This document shows positions 26,789 through 35,365 of a stretch of DNA of 64,000 nt, piece by piece (positions within the stretch are counted from its first letter, which is position 1; every line of letters starts with the position of its first letter). Under the pieces are notes generated by a model that was not told the origin of the DNA, did not search any database, and worked only from the letters and a program-made list of their open reading frames with translations. Source of the stretch: UBA1724 sp963621575 (GTDB lineage: Bacteria; Verrucomicrobiota; Lentisphaeria; Oligosphaerales; Oligosphaeraceae); the NCBI GenBank assembly GCA_963621575.1, contig CAVFEH010000005.1, positions 33,284 through 97,283 of the forward strand. The letters are read 5' to 3'. Position numbers and translations under genes: made by a program.

Positions 26789-27651
26789 TTTCCGACAATG
26801 ACACAATGAAGCTCTACATGGCGAACATCGGCAAGTTCGAACTCGTAGACCAGAAGGAGGAGGCGCGGCTTGCCAAGCGCATTGCCAAGGGGGACCAGGA
26901 TGCCCGCGCCCGCCTCATCAACGCGAATCTCCGCCTGGTGGTGAAGATCGCCCATGATTTCAAGGGGCTGGGGCTGCCCCTGCTGGACCTCATCAGCGAG
27001 GGGAACATCGGCCTCATGCGCGCCGTGGAGAAGTTCGATCCCTCCAAAGGCGCGAAGCTCTCCAGTTACGCCGCCTGGTGGATCAAGCAGTCCATGCGCC
27101 GGGCCCTGGCCAACCAGGCCCGCACCATCCGGATCCCCGTCCAATCCGCCAGCAAGATCGGGAAGATCCAGAATGCGAAGGCGAAGCTCACGCAGACGCT
27201 GGGGCGGGAGCCCACCGACAAGGAGATCGCCAACGAGATCAATCTCACGGAGCGCACTGTCATCGGCCTGCGCCAGGGGAAGGCCAGCACCATCTCTCTC
27301 TTCGACCCCATCCAGAACGGCGCCGAGGGGGAGTTCAAGGACATCATCCCCGACGACAAGACCATCGCGCCCAATGACATCATCCAGGATGACGAGACTC
27401 TCGCCCTCATGATGAAGATGGTCAGCAAACTCCCCGAGCGCGAACGCGTCATCCTCAAGCTCCGCTTTGGCCTCGACGGCGAAAAGCCCAAGACCCTGGA
27501 GGAGGTCTCCCATGCCATTGGACGCACCCGCGAACGCGTCCGCCAAATCCAGAACCAGGCCCTGGAACGCCTCCGCGCCGCCATCGAGGAGCAGAAATCC
27601 ATCGAGGAGGTCGCAAAAGAAGCCGCCGACGACGAAGACGACGACTACTAG
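26785..27651 (+). CDS. Sigma-70 family RNA polymerase sigma factor (second of a tandem pair)
   Basis: A 288-residue paralogue of the preceding sigma factor, starting at the ATG that overlaps its stop. Regions 2 to 4 are complete: LLDLISEGNIGLMRAVEKFD, AAWWIKQSMRRALAN, a region 3, and RERVRQIQNQALERLR in 4.2. Parts of region 2 are identical over long stretches, while regions 3 and 4 differ, which points to distinct promoter preferences or regulation. The tail is short and acidic (DDEDDDY). Translational coupling should keep the two at a fixed ratio. Neither resembles the full RpoD with region 1.1. Confidence 0.94.
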   Translation: MISDNDTMKLYMANIGKFELVDQKEEARLAKRIAKGDQDARARLINANLRLVVKIAHDFKGLGLPLLDLISEGNIGLMRAVEKFDPSKGAKLSSYAAWWIKQSMRRALANQARTIRIPVQSASKIGKIQNAKAKLTQTLGREPTDKEIANEINLTERTVIGLRQGKASTISLFDPIQNGAEGEFKDIIPDDKTIAPNDIIQDDETLALMMKMVSKLPERERVILKLRFGLDGEKPKTLEEVSHAIGRTRERVRQIQNQALERLRAAIEEQKSIEEVAKEAADDEDDDY

Positions 27652-27729
27652 CGCGGACGCGGCAGTCCGCGGGCCCGTTTGCGGGGCGCCTGAAACTCTT
27701 CATTCCTTGATTCCCAGATTCATACATTC

Positions 27730-29367
27730 ATGCCCATCACGAAGTTACTGGAAGAGAACGCGCGCCGTTTTGGCGACGATGTGGCCCTGGTTGAGATCAA
27801 CCCCCAGGAGATGGAGAAGCGCCATGCCACCTGGCGGGAGTATTCCCTGATTGAATCCAGCCCCGTGGACAGCTTCCGCTCCGAGATCACTTGGCGGCAG
27901 TTTGATGAAAAGGCGAACCGGATGGCGAATTTCCTGCTGACCCGCCGGCTGCCCCGTGGCACGAAGGTGGGCATTCTGCTGATGAACTGCCTGGAGTGGC
28001 TCCCCATCTATTTCGGCATCCTGAAGAGCGGATGCATGGCGGTGCCCCTGAATTTCCGTTACACTCCCGAGGAAATCCGCTACTGTCTGGACCTGGCCGA
28101 TGTGGATCTGCTGGTCTTCGGGCCCGAGTTCGTCGGGCGCATCGAGGCCATCTGCGACCACCTCCCCCGCCGTTGCACGCTCCTCTACGTGGGAGGTGAC
28201 TGCCCCACGTTCGCGGAACCCTACCACTCCCTGGTCAGCTACTGCTCCGAAAAGGCCCCCGACATCCCCCTGCGGGACGAGGAGCCCGCGGCAATCTACT
28301 TCTCCAGCGGAACCACCGGATTCCCCAAGGCCATCGTCCACCCCCACCGGAGCCTCATGCACGCCGCGAAGGTGGAGCAGAACCACCACGGACAGACTCG
28401 CGACGACATCTTCCTCTGCATCCCGCCCCTCTATCACACCGGCGCCAAGATGCACTGGATGGGCAGCCTCCTGGTGGGGGGGAAGGCCGTCCTCCTCAAG
28501 GGCGTCAAGCCCGAGTGGATCATCAACACCATCTCCGCGGAACGTTGCACCATTGTCTGGCTTCTGGTCCCCTGGGCACAGGACATCCTCGACGCCATCG
28601 AACGCGGCGAAATCGAGCTGAGCAACTACCATCTTGACCAGTGGAGGCTCATGCACATCGGCGCACAGCCCGTCCCCCCCAGCCTCATCAAGCGCTGGAT
28701 GAAGTACTTCCCGCACCACCAATACGACACAAACTACGGGCTCAGCGAATCCATCGGGCCCGGCGCCGTCCATCTGGGGGTGGAGAACATCGACCACGTG
28801 GGCGCCATCGGAATCCCCGGATACGGGTGGCAGACGAAGGTCGTTGACGAACACCACAACCCCGTGCCCCGCGGAACCGTCGGCGAGCTGGCCCTCAAGG
28901 GCGACGGCGTCATGAGCGGATACTACAAGGACGAGAAGGCCACCAAGGAGGTCCTCCAGGATGGATGGCTCTTCACCGGCGACATGGCGAAGGAGTCCGA
29001 GGACGGATTCCTTTATCTTGTCGACCGCAAGAAGGACGTGATCATCACCGGGGGTGAAAACCTTTATCCTGTCCAGATCGAGGACTTCCTCCGCAAGCAC
29101 GACGCCATCAAGGACGTGGCTGTCATTGGACTGCCCGACCAGCGACTGGGCGAAATCGCCGCCGCCATCGTCTCCGTAAAACCCGGCATGACCCTCGCCC
29201 AACAGGATCTGGAACAGTTCTGCCTCGGCCTCCCCAGATATCAGCGGCCCAGAAAGTACATCTTCGCCGATGTGCCCAGAAATCCCACCGGAAAGATAGA
29301 AAAGCCCCTCCTCCGGAAAATGTACGGCGCAGATCAGCTGGTCGCAAAACAATATGAACTCAAGTAG
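27730..29367 (+). CDS. AMP-forming acyl-CoA synthetase
   Basis: A 545-residue member of the ANL superfamily that activates a carboxylic acid to an acyl-adenylate and then a CoA thioester. It shows the AMP-binding P-loop YFSSGTTGFPKAIVHPH, the A5-type motif TNYGLSESIG, the GWLFTGDMA motif with the ribose-binding Asp, and the C-terminal catalytic Lys region NPTGKIEKPLLR. It resembles medium- or long-chain fatty acid synthetases; the acid is not predictable. FadL at 33618-34856, an outer-membrane porin for hydrophobic substrates, could act in the same uptake route. Confidence 0.88.
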   Translation: MPITKLLEENARRFGDDVALVEINPQEMEKRHATWREYSLIESSPVDSFRSEITWRQFDEKANRMANFLLTRRLPRGTKVGILLMNCLEWLPIYFGILKSGCMAVPLNFRYTPEEIRYCLDLADVDLLVFGPEFVGRIEAICDHLPRRCTLLYVGGDCPTFAEPYHSLVSYCSEKAPDIPLRDEEPAAIYFSSGTTGFPKAIVHPHRSLMHAAKVEQNHHGQTRDDIFLCIPPLYHTGAKMHWMGSLLVGGKAVLLKGVKPEWIINTISAERCTIVWLLVPWAQDILDAIERGEIELSNYHLDQWRLMHIGAQPVPPSLIKRWMKYFPHHQYDTNYGLSESIGPGAVHLGVENIDHVGAIGIPGYGWQTKVVDEHHNPVPRGTVGELALKGDGVMSGYYKDEKATKEVLQDGWLFTGDMAKESEDGFLYLVDRKKDVIITGGENLYPVQIEDFLRKHDAIKDVAVIGLPDQRLGEIAAAIVSVKPGMTLAQQDLEQFCLGLPRYQRPRKYIFADVPRNPTGKIEKPLLRKMYGADQLVAKQYELK

Positions 29368-29737
29368 AGGCGGCGGCGCGCTTTTCCTTGAGAGCCACGC
29401 CTAGCCTACGGGGGCGCCCTGCTAGCGGTGCTCCCCTTGCCGGCAGGCCCTCTTCCGAAGTGCGATTTCCGCGGAGGATCTCCAAAGGACGGGAGGTTGC
29501 CGCTCCCGCACCTCCGTCTAGTGTGTAGTTCCGCTGTGCCGGGAGGCGCGTCGTTTTTCATGACAAAGCATGACAACTTTGTTTGTGTTAAGAATTGTCA
29601 TGAATTGTCATGTGGGGGGGGGTAGTTTGTCCTGTTTTTTTGCTGGTATCTCTTGTGTTCTTGTGATTGTTTGCGCAATATTCTGTTGATGCCTTGTGCG
29701 TCATTTTTTTTGGAAAACATCCCAATCGGAGAAAAAC
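29368..29737. other. Intergenic region upstream of the pseudopilin gene
   Basis: About 370 bp without a supported gene. The first half is GC-rich with nothing recognisable. From 29551 the base composition shifts to AT-rich, with the four-site symmetric element at 29559-29612, a G-run at 29613-29622, and a possible TATTCT -10 near 29678. The pseudopilin ribosome site GGAGA is at 29728-29732. Confidence 0.6.
29559..29612. promoter_or_regulatory. Four-site symmetric operator-like element
   Basis: CATGACAA occurs at 29559-29566 and 29569-29576. Its reverse complement TTGTCATG occurs at 29595-29602 and 29605-29612. Each pair has a 10-bp repeat, one helical turn, and both pairs are centred on exactly the same axis (29585.5). 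It could be bound cooperatively by a dimeric regulator, or fold as a long hairpin with an 18-nt loop. It lies about 125 bp before the pseudopilin start. Confidence 0.6.
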
Positions 29738-30538
29738 ATGCGTAAACATTTCACACTGATTGAATTGCTGGTCGTGATCGCGATCATCGCCATTTTGGCG
29801 GCCATGCTGCTGCCCGCGCTCTCCAAGGCCCGCGAGAAGGCCCGCGCCATCAGCTGCACCAACAACCTGAAGCAGATCCAGTTGGGCGCCATCCTCTATG
29901 GCAACGACTACGACGACTATCTGCCTCCCTGCATCTTCCTGGATCCCTACTCCGCCGAACTGACGGACTATGCCACGACTTGGTTCACCTTGAATCCCCT
30001 CATCCCCCAGACTCCTCTCACATACGGCGAGTGGAAGACCAAGGACCCCGCCGGTGCCTACGATGGCGGCGAGACCTTCAATTCCGCAGGCAATGAGGAC
30101 AAGAGTTCCTGGCACAAGGTGCTGAACTGCCCCTCCTGCCCCACCAGCGAGCGTCTGAATGGCAACATCGGCTACTCTCTGTCCGTGGGCGCCGGCTACA
30201 GCCTCCTCATCAAGTCCTGGCTGGCTCCTGATGATGTGAAGCCCGCCTGTGACTGGCACCGCATCTCCAGCATCAAGTATCCCAGCATCCACGTGAATTA
30301 CACCGACGGCACCCGCAAGGCCGGCTGGGGATACCATGCCACCATCTCCACCCATCCTCATGCCATCATGAAGGACGACACCACCAAGGCCGCCTACTAT
30401 CGTCATAGCAAGCAGATGAACATGAGTTTCACCGATGGTCACGTGGAGGCCTCCCAGCTCGCCCGCGTCGATACTCTCTTCAAGGACTACTACTGGTGGA
30501 CCAACTGCAATGTCTCCGAGGGCGGTGACAATCGCTAA
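29738..30538 (+). CDS. Pseudopilin-like protein with H-X9-DG C-terminus
   Basis: A 266-residue secreted protein. The start at 29738 follows GGAGA by 5 nt and gives a very short leader MRKH before the prepilin cleavage-methylation motif FTLIELLVVIAIIAILAAML, processed before Phe with the Glu at +5. A globular domain follows, ending in HSKQMNMSFTDG, the H-X9-DG signature. Such proteins are greatly expanded in Lentisphaerota, Verrucomicrobia and Planctomycetes and often sit beside glycan-degradation genes, as here with DUF4838. Proposed role: surface or periplasmic fibres for substrate handling; the function is not established. A strong terminator follows. Confidence 0.9.
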   Translation: MRKHFTLIELLVVIAIIAILAAMLLPALSKAREKARAISCTNNLKQIQLGAILYGNDYDDYLPPCIFLDPYSAELTDYATTWFTLNPLIPQTPLTYGEWKTKDPAGAYDGGETFNSAGNEDKSSWHKVLNCPSCPTSERLNGNIGYSLSVGAGYSLLIKSWLAPDDVKPACDWHRISSIKYPSIHVNYTDGTRKAGWGYHATISTHPHAIMKDDTTKAAYYRHSKQMNMSFTDGHVEASQLARVDTLFKDYYWWTNCNVSEGGDNR

Positions 30539-30549
30539 CTTCTAGAGGC

Positions 30550-30594
30550 AAAAAAAGAGCCCCTTGTGGCATTCGCCGAAGGGGCTCTTTTTTT
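30550..30594 (+). terminator. Rho-independent terminator after the pseudopilin gene
   Basis: AAGAGCCCCTT/AAGGGGCTCTT stem with a 13-nt loop, an A-run before it and seven T after it. It should work on both strands and separates the pseudopilin transcript from the DUF4838 gene. Confidence 0.9.
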
Positions 30595-30718
30595 GTGCAA
30601 GGTGGAATGAGAGGAGGTTTTGCCTCCCTGCATTTCTGGTTGATTTCTTTTCCCGGCGCCGGATCCATCCGGACCCTGTTGGTCGGTGGCTGGCGCAATC
30701 TCCCCCTCCCATTTTACC

Positions 30719-33511
30719 ATGCGCTTCCCTTTTTCCCTTCTTCTGCTTGCGTGCCTTTTGTCTTCTTCGCTCTTTGGGGAATCGCTGGTAGGAAATGGCG
30801 ATTTCAGGGGCGGGCTGTCTGGCTGGGGAGGAGAGGGCGAAGTCTGCGGGGCGGGGGGCGATGACGCCTTGCGGATGTCGTCGGAGCTTTTATGGAAGGT
30901 ATGCTATTCGGATTCTTTTGCGGTGGCGCCGGGGCAGGCCTACGAGGTCCGTGGACGGATGCGTTTGGAGAATGCGAAGCAGAGTCACTGCAAAATCAAC
31001 TGGCAGGGGAAGAATGGGCGGGTGATCTCCAGCTCTTTCCTCATGAGCGGACAGGACGGCACTTGCGACTGGAAGGAGTGGTCTGGCGTCTTCCAGGCGC
31101 CGGCGGGGGCGGTGTCGGCCAATGTGGAGATTTTGGCGGGCGGGGAACGGGGGCGCGAGGGCGTCACCTGGTTTGACGATCTCACTGTGGTCCCCCAGGA
31201 TCCCGCCGCCCACGCGAAGGGGCTCCTCCCGGATTTCGCGGCCGTGCGGAATGCCGCATTGGGCTCCAATGCCATGAAGCCCGTGGGGGAATCCCGGGAG
31301 ATCGCCTTCGCGGGACGCGCCATCGTGGTTCCCGCCTCCCTGGCAATCCAGGATCCCTACGCAGCGCGACTCCTCTCCCGGCTTCTGGAGAGCGCCTTCG
31401 GGTGTCCCTTCCCCGTGGTGACGGAGGGGGATTTTGCGGGCGGCCCCTTCCTTTCCGTGGGCGACACCCTCCTGGCACGCCAGGCTGGCGTGAGGGGCTG
31501 TCCGGAGGAGCAGGGCTACCGGATTGCCGTGGATGACGCCGGGAATCTCTTTTTCCAAGGCGGCGCCAATGGCGCCCTCTATGGGGTGCTGGCGTTCCTG
31601 CAGGAGGACCTTGGATGCCGCTTCTTCGATCCCGACGAGCCCATTCAGACCCCCGCGCTTTCCCCAGAGGCCACGCTGCCGGTGGTCCCCCGGGAATACG
31701 CCCCCTGCTTTGAAATGCGGGAACCCTACAATGGCGAATTCTTTGGACGGCAGGACTACAATGCCTTCAACCGCATCCAGGCGGCCTCCTATTTCAAGGT
31801 GATCCCCCGGGAGAAGGGCGACTGTGGCATCGCCAATGTGGATTACTTCATCCACACCTACGCACCGCTGGTGCCCGCGGAACAGTATTTTCAGAGCCAC
31901 CCGGAGTTCTTTCCCCTGCGGAAGGGGGGGCGTTATGCCTCCACGCCCACCACGGGACAGCTCTGCTATACCGCACCCGGCCTGGCGGAGGTGCTGTGCG
32001 AGAAGCTCCTGGCGCACCAGAAGATCCACCCCACCCAAAAGGTCTACTCTGTCAGCCATAACGACAACAATTACATGGAGTGCCTCTGCGACTCCTGCCA
32101 GAAGCTGATTCGTGAGGAGGGCATCTCCGCCTGCACGCTCCTGGTGGCCAACCGGGCGGCAGAGATCCTCTCCCGCACCAATCCCGAGGCCCGCGTCACC
32201 ACCCTGGCCTACGTGGAGACACAACCCCTCCCCGCCACTCTCCGCCCACACCCGAATACGGTGCCCTTCTATGCGCCAATCCGCCAGCGAAACGCCGCGC
32301 TCTCCCAGCTTCCCTGGCGCGACATTCCGAAGGTCCGGAAGGAGATAGCCGATTGGACAGCCGCTTCCAAGCGGGTCTATGTCTGGGACTACGTCATCAA
32401 CAAGGCCCTGGAACCCCATCTGGACATGCTGGATGTCAATGTCCACGACTGGCGGGATTGGGGGGTGAAGGGCGTCTTCCTGGAGGACTTGGAGTTCGGG
32501 CTGAATTCCCTGGAGGGCCTCAAGACCTGGGTCATGGGGCAGAAGCTCTGGAATCCCGATTGGGACCTGGACGCCCTGATTGACGACTACATGGAGGGAT
32601 TCTACGGGGACGCCGCGGATTTCATGAAGCGGTATTTTGCCATCCAGCGGAAGGCCTGGCGGGATTGGTATGCGGATCCCGATCGCCTCCCCTCCGCCGT
32701 GATGCGCTTCACCCCAGAACAGTGGCGCGGGATGGAGGAGTTGCTGGAGCAGGCATACGAGGTCGCGCCGGGACGCAAAGTCGCCCGGGAGATCGTGGCC
32801 CTGGACCACTTCCTCCTGAAGAACTGCACCCGGGAGCAGGTCCAGGTCTTCGAGGCACGCCTGAATCGCGCTCTGGAACTCATCCAGGAGCACGACATTT
32901 CCCTCTGGGAGTCCAGCCGCGAACTCCATGACGGCATCCTCCAATCCTGGAAAAACACCCTACAGGACGCCCTGCGGGGATACGACTTCCCCCTGGAATC
33001 CCCGGAATCCATCATCCTGAAGGAGAAATACGCGCGGCTGCCCGGCTGCGAGGAGGACGCCGCGCTCCAGGGCGCATACGCCCCCCCTGCCATGAAGCAG
33101 TCCCCCGGCACCGACTGGGGAGTCCAGTGGCCCTTCGACAAGCTCCTCGACAACGCCACGAACCAGGCGGTCTACGTGGCGAAGCTCCGCATCCGCCCGC
33201 ATTTCACCAAGGCGCACGATCCCGCCCAGAAGGCCTTCGCCTTGAAACTCTATCGTGCCGGATTCGACCTCCAGGGCGTGGGCGTCCAGGGGCGCGACGT
33301 TGCCTTCGGGGAACTGGAGAACGACCAGTGGCAGGAGATCTATCTCTACCAGGTCTACCTTTATTCTCCCTCCGTGGATGGCTGTTTCTTCCAGGAAACT
33401 TCAAATCTCGCCCCCGGCGAGGCCATTTATACCGACATCCTGGAATTCATCCCCCTGGAACATGTGCAAAACGCCCGGCAGATTCAAGATCTGCCGAGCA
33501 TCACCTTGTAG
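30719..33511 (+). CDS. Secreted DUF4838 protein with N-terminal carbohydrate-binding-like domain
   Basis: A 930-residue exported protein. The ATG at 30719 begins a signal peptide (MRFPFSLLLLACLLSSSLFG). Residues about 20-165 look like a CBM4/9-type jelly roll (LVGNGDFRGGLSGWGGEG). A GH-associated N-terminal domain follows with VVPASLAIQDPYAARLL, then the DUF4838 core with SHNDNNYMECLCDSC and LWNPDWDLDALIDDYMEGF, which align with CPNDCMTRICECPEC and LLWEPECDLDALLDDYY of the protein at 1349-3688. Here the extra binding domain is N-terminal rather than C-terminal. It is probably a glycan-active enzyme; substrate and catalytic residues are not established. Confidence 0.8.
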   Translation: MRFPFSLLLLACLLSSSLFGESLVGNGDFRGGLSGWGGEGEVCGAGGDDALRMSSELLWKVCYSDSFAVAPGQAYEVRGRMRLENAKQSHCKINWQGKNGRVISSSFLMSGQDGTCDWKEWSGVFQAPAGAVSANVEILAGGERGREGVTWFDDLTVVPQDPAAHAKGLLPDFAAVRNAALGSNAMKPVGESREIAFAGRAIVVPASLAIQDPYAARLLSRLLESAFGCPFPVVTEGDFAGGPFLSVGDTLLARQAGVRGCPEEQGYRIAVDDAGNLFFQGGANGALYGVLAFLQEDLGCRFFDPDEPIQTPALSPEATLPVVPREYAPCFEMREPYNGEFFGRQDYNAFNRIQAASYFKVIPREKGDCGIANVDYFIHTYAPLVPAEQYFQSHPEFFPLRKGGRYASTPTTGQLCYTAPGLAEVLCEKLLAHQKIHPTQKVYSVSHNDNNYMECLCDSCQKLIREEGISACTLLVANRAAEILSRTNPEARVTTLAYVETQPLPATLRPHPNTVPFYAPIRQRNAALSQLPWRDIPKVRKEIADWTAASKRVYVWDYVINKALEPHLDMLDVNVHDWRDWGVKGVFLEDLEFGLNSLEGLKTWVMGQKLWNPDWDLDALIDDYMEGFYGDAADFMKRYFAIQRKAWRDWYADPDRLPSAVMRFTPEQWRGMEELLEQAYEVAPGRKVAREIVALDHFLLKNCTREQVQVFEARLNRALELIQEHDISLWESSRELHDGILQSWKNTLQDALRGYDFPLESPESIILKEKYARLPGCEEDAALQGAYAPPAMKQSPGTDWGVQWPFDKLLDNATNQAVYVAKLRIRPHFTKAHDPAQKAFALKLYRAGFDLQGVGVQGRDVAFGELENDQWQEIYLYQVYLYSPSVDGCFFQETSNLAPGEAIYTDILEFIPLEHVQNARQIQDLPSITL

Positions 33512-33536
33512 CGGCCTCCGCCGCTCTGCAAGGAAC

Positions 33537-33589
33537 GGGGAACGGGGTAGTTGCGGCCGCTCTGCGGCGAAACAAACTCCCCATTCCCC
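33537..33589. terminator. Bidirectional terminator between convergent DUF4838 and fadL genes
   Basis: A long imperfect stem (GGGGAA-GGGG-AGTT against AACTCCCC-TTCCCC) with a nested GCCGC/GCGGC hairpin fills most of the 106-bp gap between the two convergent stop codons. Confidence 0.6.
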
Positions 33590-33617
33590 ATTTTGTTTCA
33601 GTAGCGCCGTTGCGTGT

Positions 33618-34856
33618 CTAGAAACGATACGTGATGCCTGCGGAGAAGATATGGCAGTCGGTGCGGAAGGTCCCCCGTTCCGTGAAACCGTGTGAGGAGG
33701 CGGAGCGGGTCCCGAGCTTTGTCTTGACGAAGCGGCAGTATCCGTAGGCCAGGTCGAAGCCCCAGTTGCCGCATTGATATCCGGCTCCGAGGCCGAATAG
33801 GATTTTGTCGGAATCGGGCATTTCGGGGGAGATGGAGCGGCGGTTGGCAGGGCTGTGGTCGTAGTCCACGCCGGCGCGCAGGACCCAGCGGTCGGTGAGC
33901 TGGAATTCGGTGCCCAGGTGGTAGGTCCACACGTCGTGCCAGCCGCGGGGGTTCTTGGCCGTTCCGGGTTTGTCGGTGCCGGGGTATTTCTCGAAGGAGA
34001 GATTCATGGCCTTGTAGCTGGACCACTGGGTCCAGACGGCGTCGAAGAGGAAGGTCCAGCGGTCGATGGAGTTGTTGCGCAATCCCAGGGAGAGGGTGGC
34101 GGGCATGTCGATGCGGGCGTGGGCATCCCCCGGAGTGAACTTCAGCATGCCATTCAGGTAGCTCTTGTAGCGGAATTCGTTCTCGCCCTCGAAGCGCATG
34201 CGGATCCGGCTCTGGAATTTGGCGCCGAAGGCCCACTCGTCGTTGAATTTGTAGTAGAGGGCCAGGAAGCCGCCCAGGGCGGTGGCGTCGGCGGACATGT
34301 AGTTCTTGTTGTCCTTCAGGCCGTAGGGGAGTTTGATGTAGTTTGCCAGGCGGGCCACGCCAATGGCGACGCTGGGGCCTGCGGCCACGGAGAGATGGTC
34401 GTTGACGCGCCAGGTGAGGCTGGGGGAGATATAGCAGACGCGGAGACTGGTGAAGGTGCCCAGGGTGCGCAACTGGCTGTCGGACCCCCACTGGGTGATC
34501 ATGCCGTAGGGGGCGTTGACGGAGAGGTTCAGGCGATAGTCCTCGCCCAGAGGCATGACGCCGTAGAAGAATCCCGTGTAGCGGGGCTGGTCGTCCATGG
34601 CATCCTTCCCCGCGCTGGTCTTGTATTCGCTGGCCAGGAAGATGGCGCTGCCGCCCGCAGAGAGGGTCGTCTGCTCAATGTCAATGGTCGCCGCCGGGTT
34701 GTACCAGGCCGAGGAGGCGTGTACCGCCCGCGCAACACCCGCGCCCGCCAGTCCGAGCATGTCTGCCGCACTTTCGGAATACAACTGGAATCCCCCCGCA
34801 AAACACCAGGCGCAGGAGAGGAAGAGGGAGAAAAAAGTGAAAAGGCGGGAAAGCAT
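33618..34856 (-). CDS. FadL/OmpP1-family outer-membrane channel
   Basis: A 412-residue outer-membrane beta-barrel of the FadL/TodX family, which takes up long-chain fatty acids or aromatic compounds. The ATG at 34856 starts a signal peptide ending CFAGGFQ. The mature N-terminus has the family hatch pattern GFQLYSESAADMLGLAGAG and SAWYNPAATIDIEQTTLSAGG (given here as SAWYNPAATIDIEQTT). The sequence ends SAGITYRF, with the terminal Phe used by the BAM machinery. Many alternating aromatic strands support a barrel. Upstream there is a leader of about 270 nt with six hairpins and a GGGTATAGT promoter. Confidence 0.9.
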   Translation of the reverse strand: MLSRLFTFFSLFLSCAWCFAGGFQLYSESAADMLGLAGAGVARAVHASSAWYNPAATIDIEQTTLSAGGSAIFLASEYKTSAGKDAMDDQPRYTGFFYGVMPLGEDYRLNLSVNAPYGMITQWGSDSQLRTLGTFTSLRVCYISPSLTWRVNDHLSVAAGPSVAIGVARLANYIKLPYGLKDNKNYMSADATALGGFLALYYKFNDEWAFGAKFQSRIRMRFEGENEFRYKSYLNGMLKFTPGDAHARIDMPATLSLGLRNNSIDRWTFLFDAVWTQWSSYKAMNLSFEKYPGTDKPGTAKNPRGWHDVWTYHLGTEFQLTDRWVLRAGVDYDHSPANRRSISPEMPDSDKILFGLGAGYQCGNWGFDLAYGYCRFVKTKLGTRSASSHGFTERGTFRTDCHIFSAGITYRF

Positions 34857-34900
34857 GGGAGAAAAGGGGGGGGGAGAAGGTGAAAGGGGAAGATCGGTCA

Positions 34901-35070
34901 GGATTTCGCAGGCGAAATCCATCGCCGGGGGAAAAACGGCGATGGCGCCAGGCCGCCCGGAGGCGGCTGGAATGGGCCCCGCCGCAGGCGGGGAAAACGA
35001 AGCATGGCCCTCGGGACGGCGGCCGTCCGGCCTTTGTTGCCCTCGGCAGGCGTGGCACAGCCTCCCTGCC
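34901..35070 (-). other. Hairpin-rich leader upstream of fadL
   Basis: Six consecutive inverted repeats in 170 bp: 34901-34920 (9-bp stem, 2-nt gap), 34919-34945 (8 bp), 34948-34970 (9 bp with one bulge, CGGA loop), 34977-34993 (7 bp), 35014-35028 (5-7 bp) and 35045-35070 (6 bp). The segment lies within the predicted fadL 5' leader. No riboswitch class is recognised. It could be a structured leader, a separate RNA, or a set of protein sites. The rest of 34857-35365 has no supported gene. Confidence 0.55.
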
Positions 35071-35129
35071 CGGGGTGGAGGATGGCGACCGGGCTGAAAA
35101 AAACTCGCCGTGAAAATGCGAAAGAGCAC

Positions 35130-35138
35130 ACTATACCC
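35130..35138 (-). promoter_or_regulatory. Predicted fadL promoter, GGGTATAGT box
   Basis: Minus-strand GGG joined to TATAGT, upstream of fadL and its hairpin array. It is one of four exact GGGTATA(T/G)T boxes in the window. Confidence 0.45.
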
Positions 35139-35365
35139 GTTGCGGACGGGTTTTCAAGACACATCCTTGATTTGTGTCGCATTCCGGGGTGTTTTTGTGG
35201 GGGGATGTGGGATGTTTTTTTGGGGGGTATGCGGGGGTGGAACGGGAGGGCCGTTTTATATTACCCATCTTTTCCTGTCCGTTTTTCCCGTGCGCATGCG
35301 GCGTGTTTTTCCGTGCCGCGTGCATGCGGGGCGATGATGATCCCACCAGTCAAGCGACTACACTC

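Noticed and set aside
29559..29612. CRISPR-like reading of the repeated 8-mers
   Set aside because: Repeats are far too short, occur four times only, and two are inverted. No cas gene is present.
29428..29625. 65-codon plus-strand frame in the pseudopilin upstream region
   Set aside because: No ribosome site, no family match, and it crosses the symmetric four-site element, which explains the sequence better.
35110..35337. 75-codon frame in the gap before the purF-like gene
   Set aside because: Starts inside the divergent promoter region and is unusually rich in Gly, Phe and Cys; no ribosome site or homologue is recognised.
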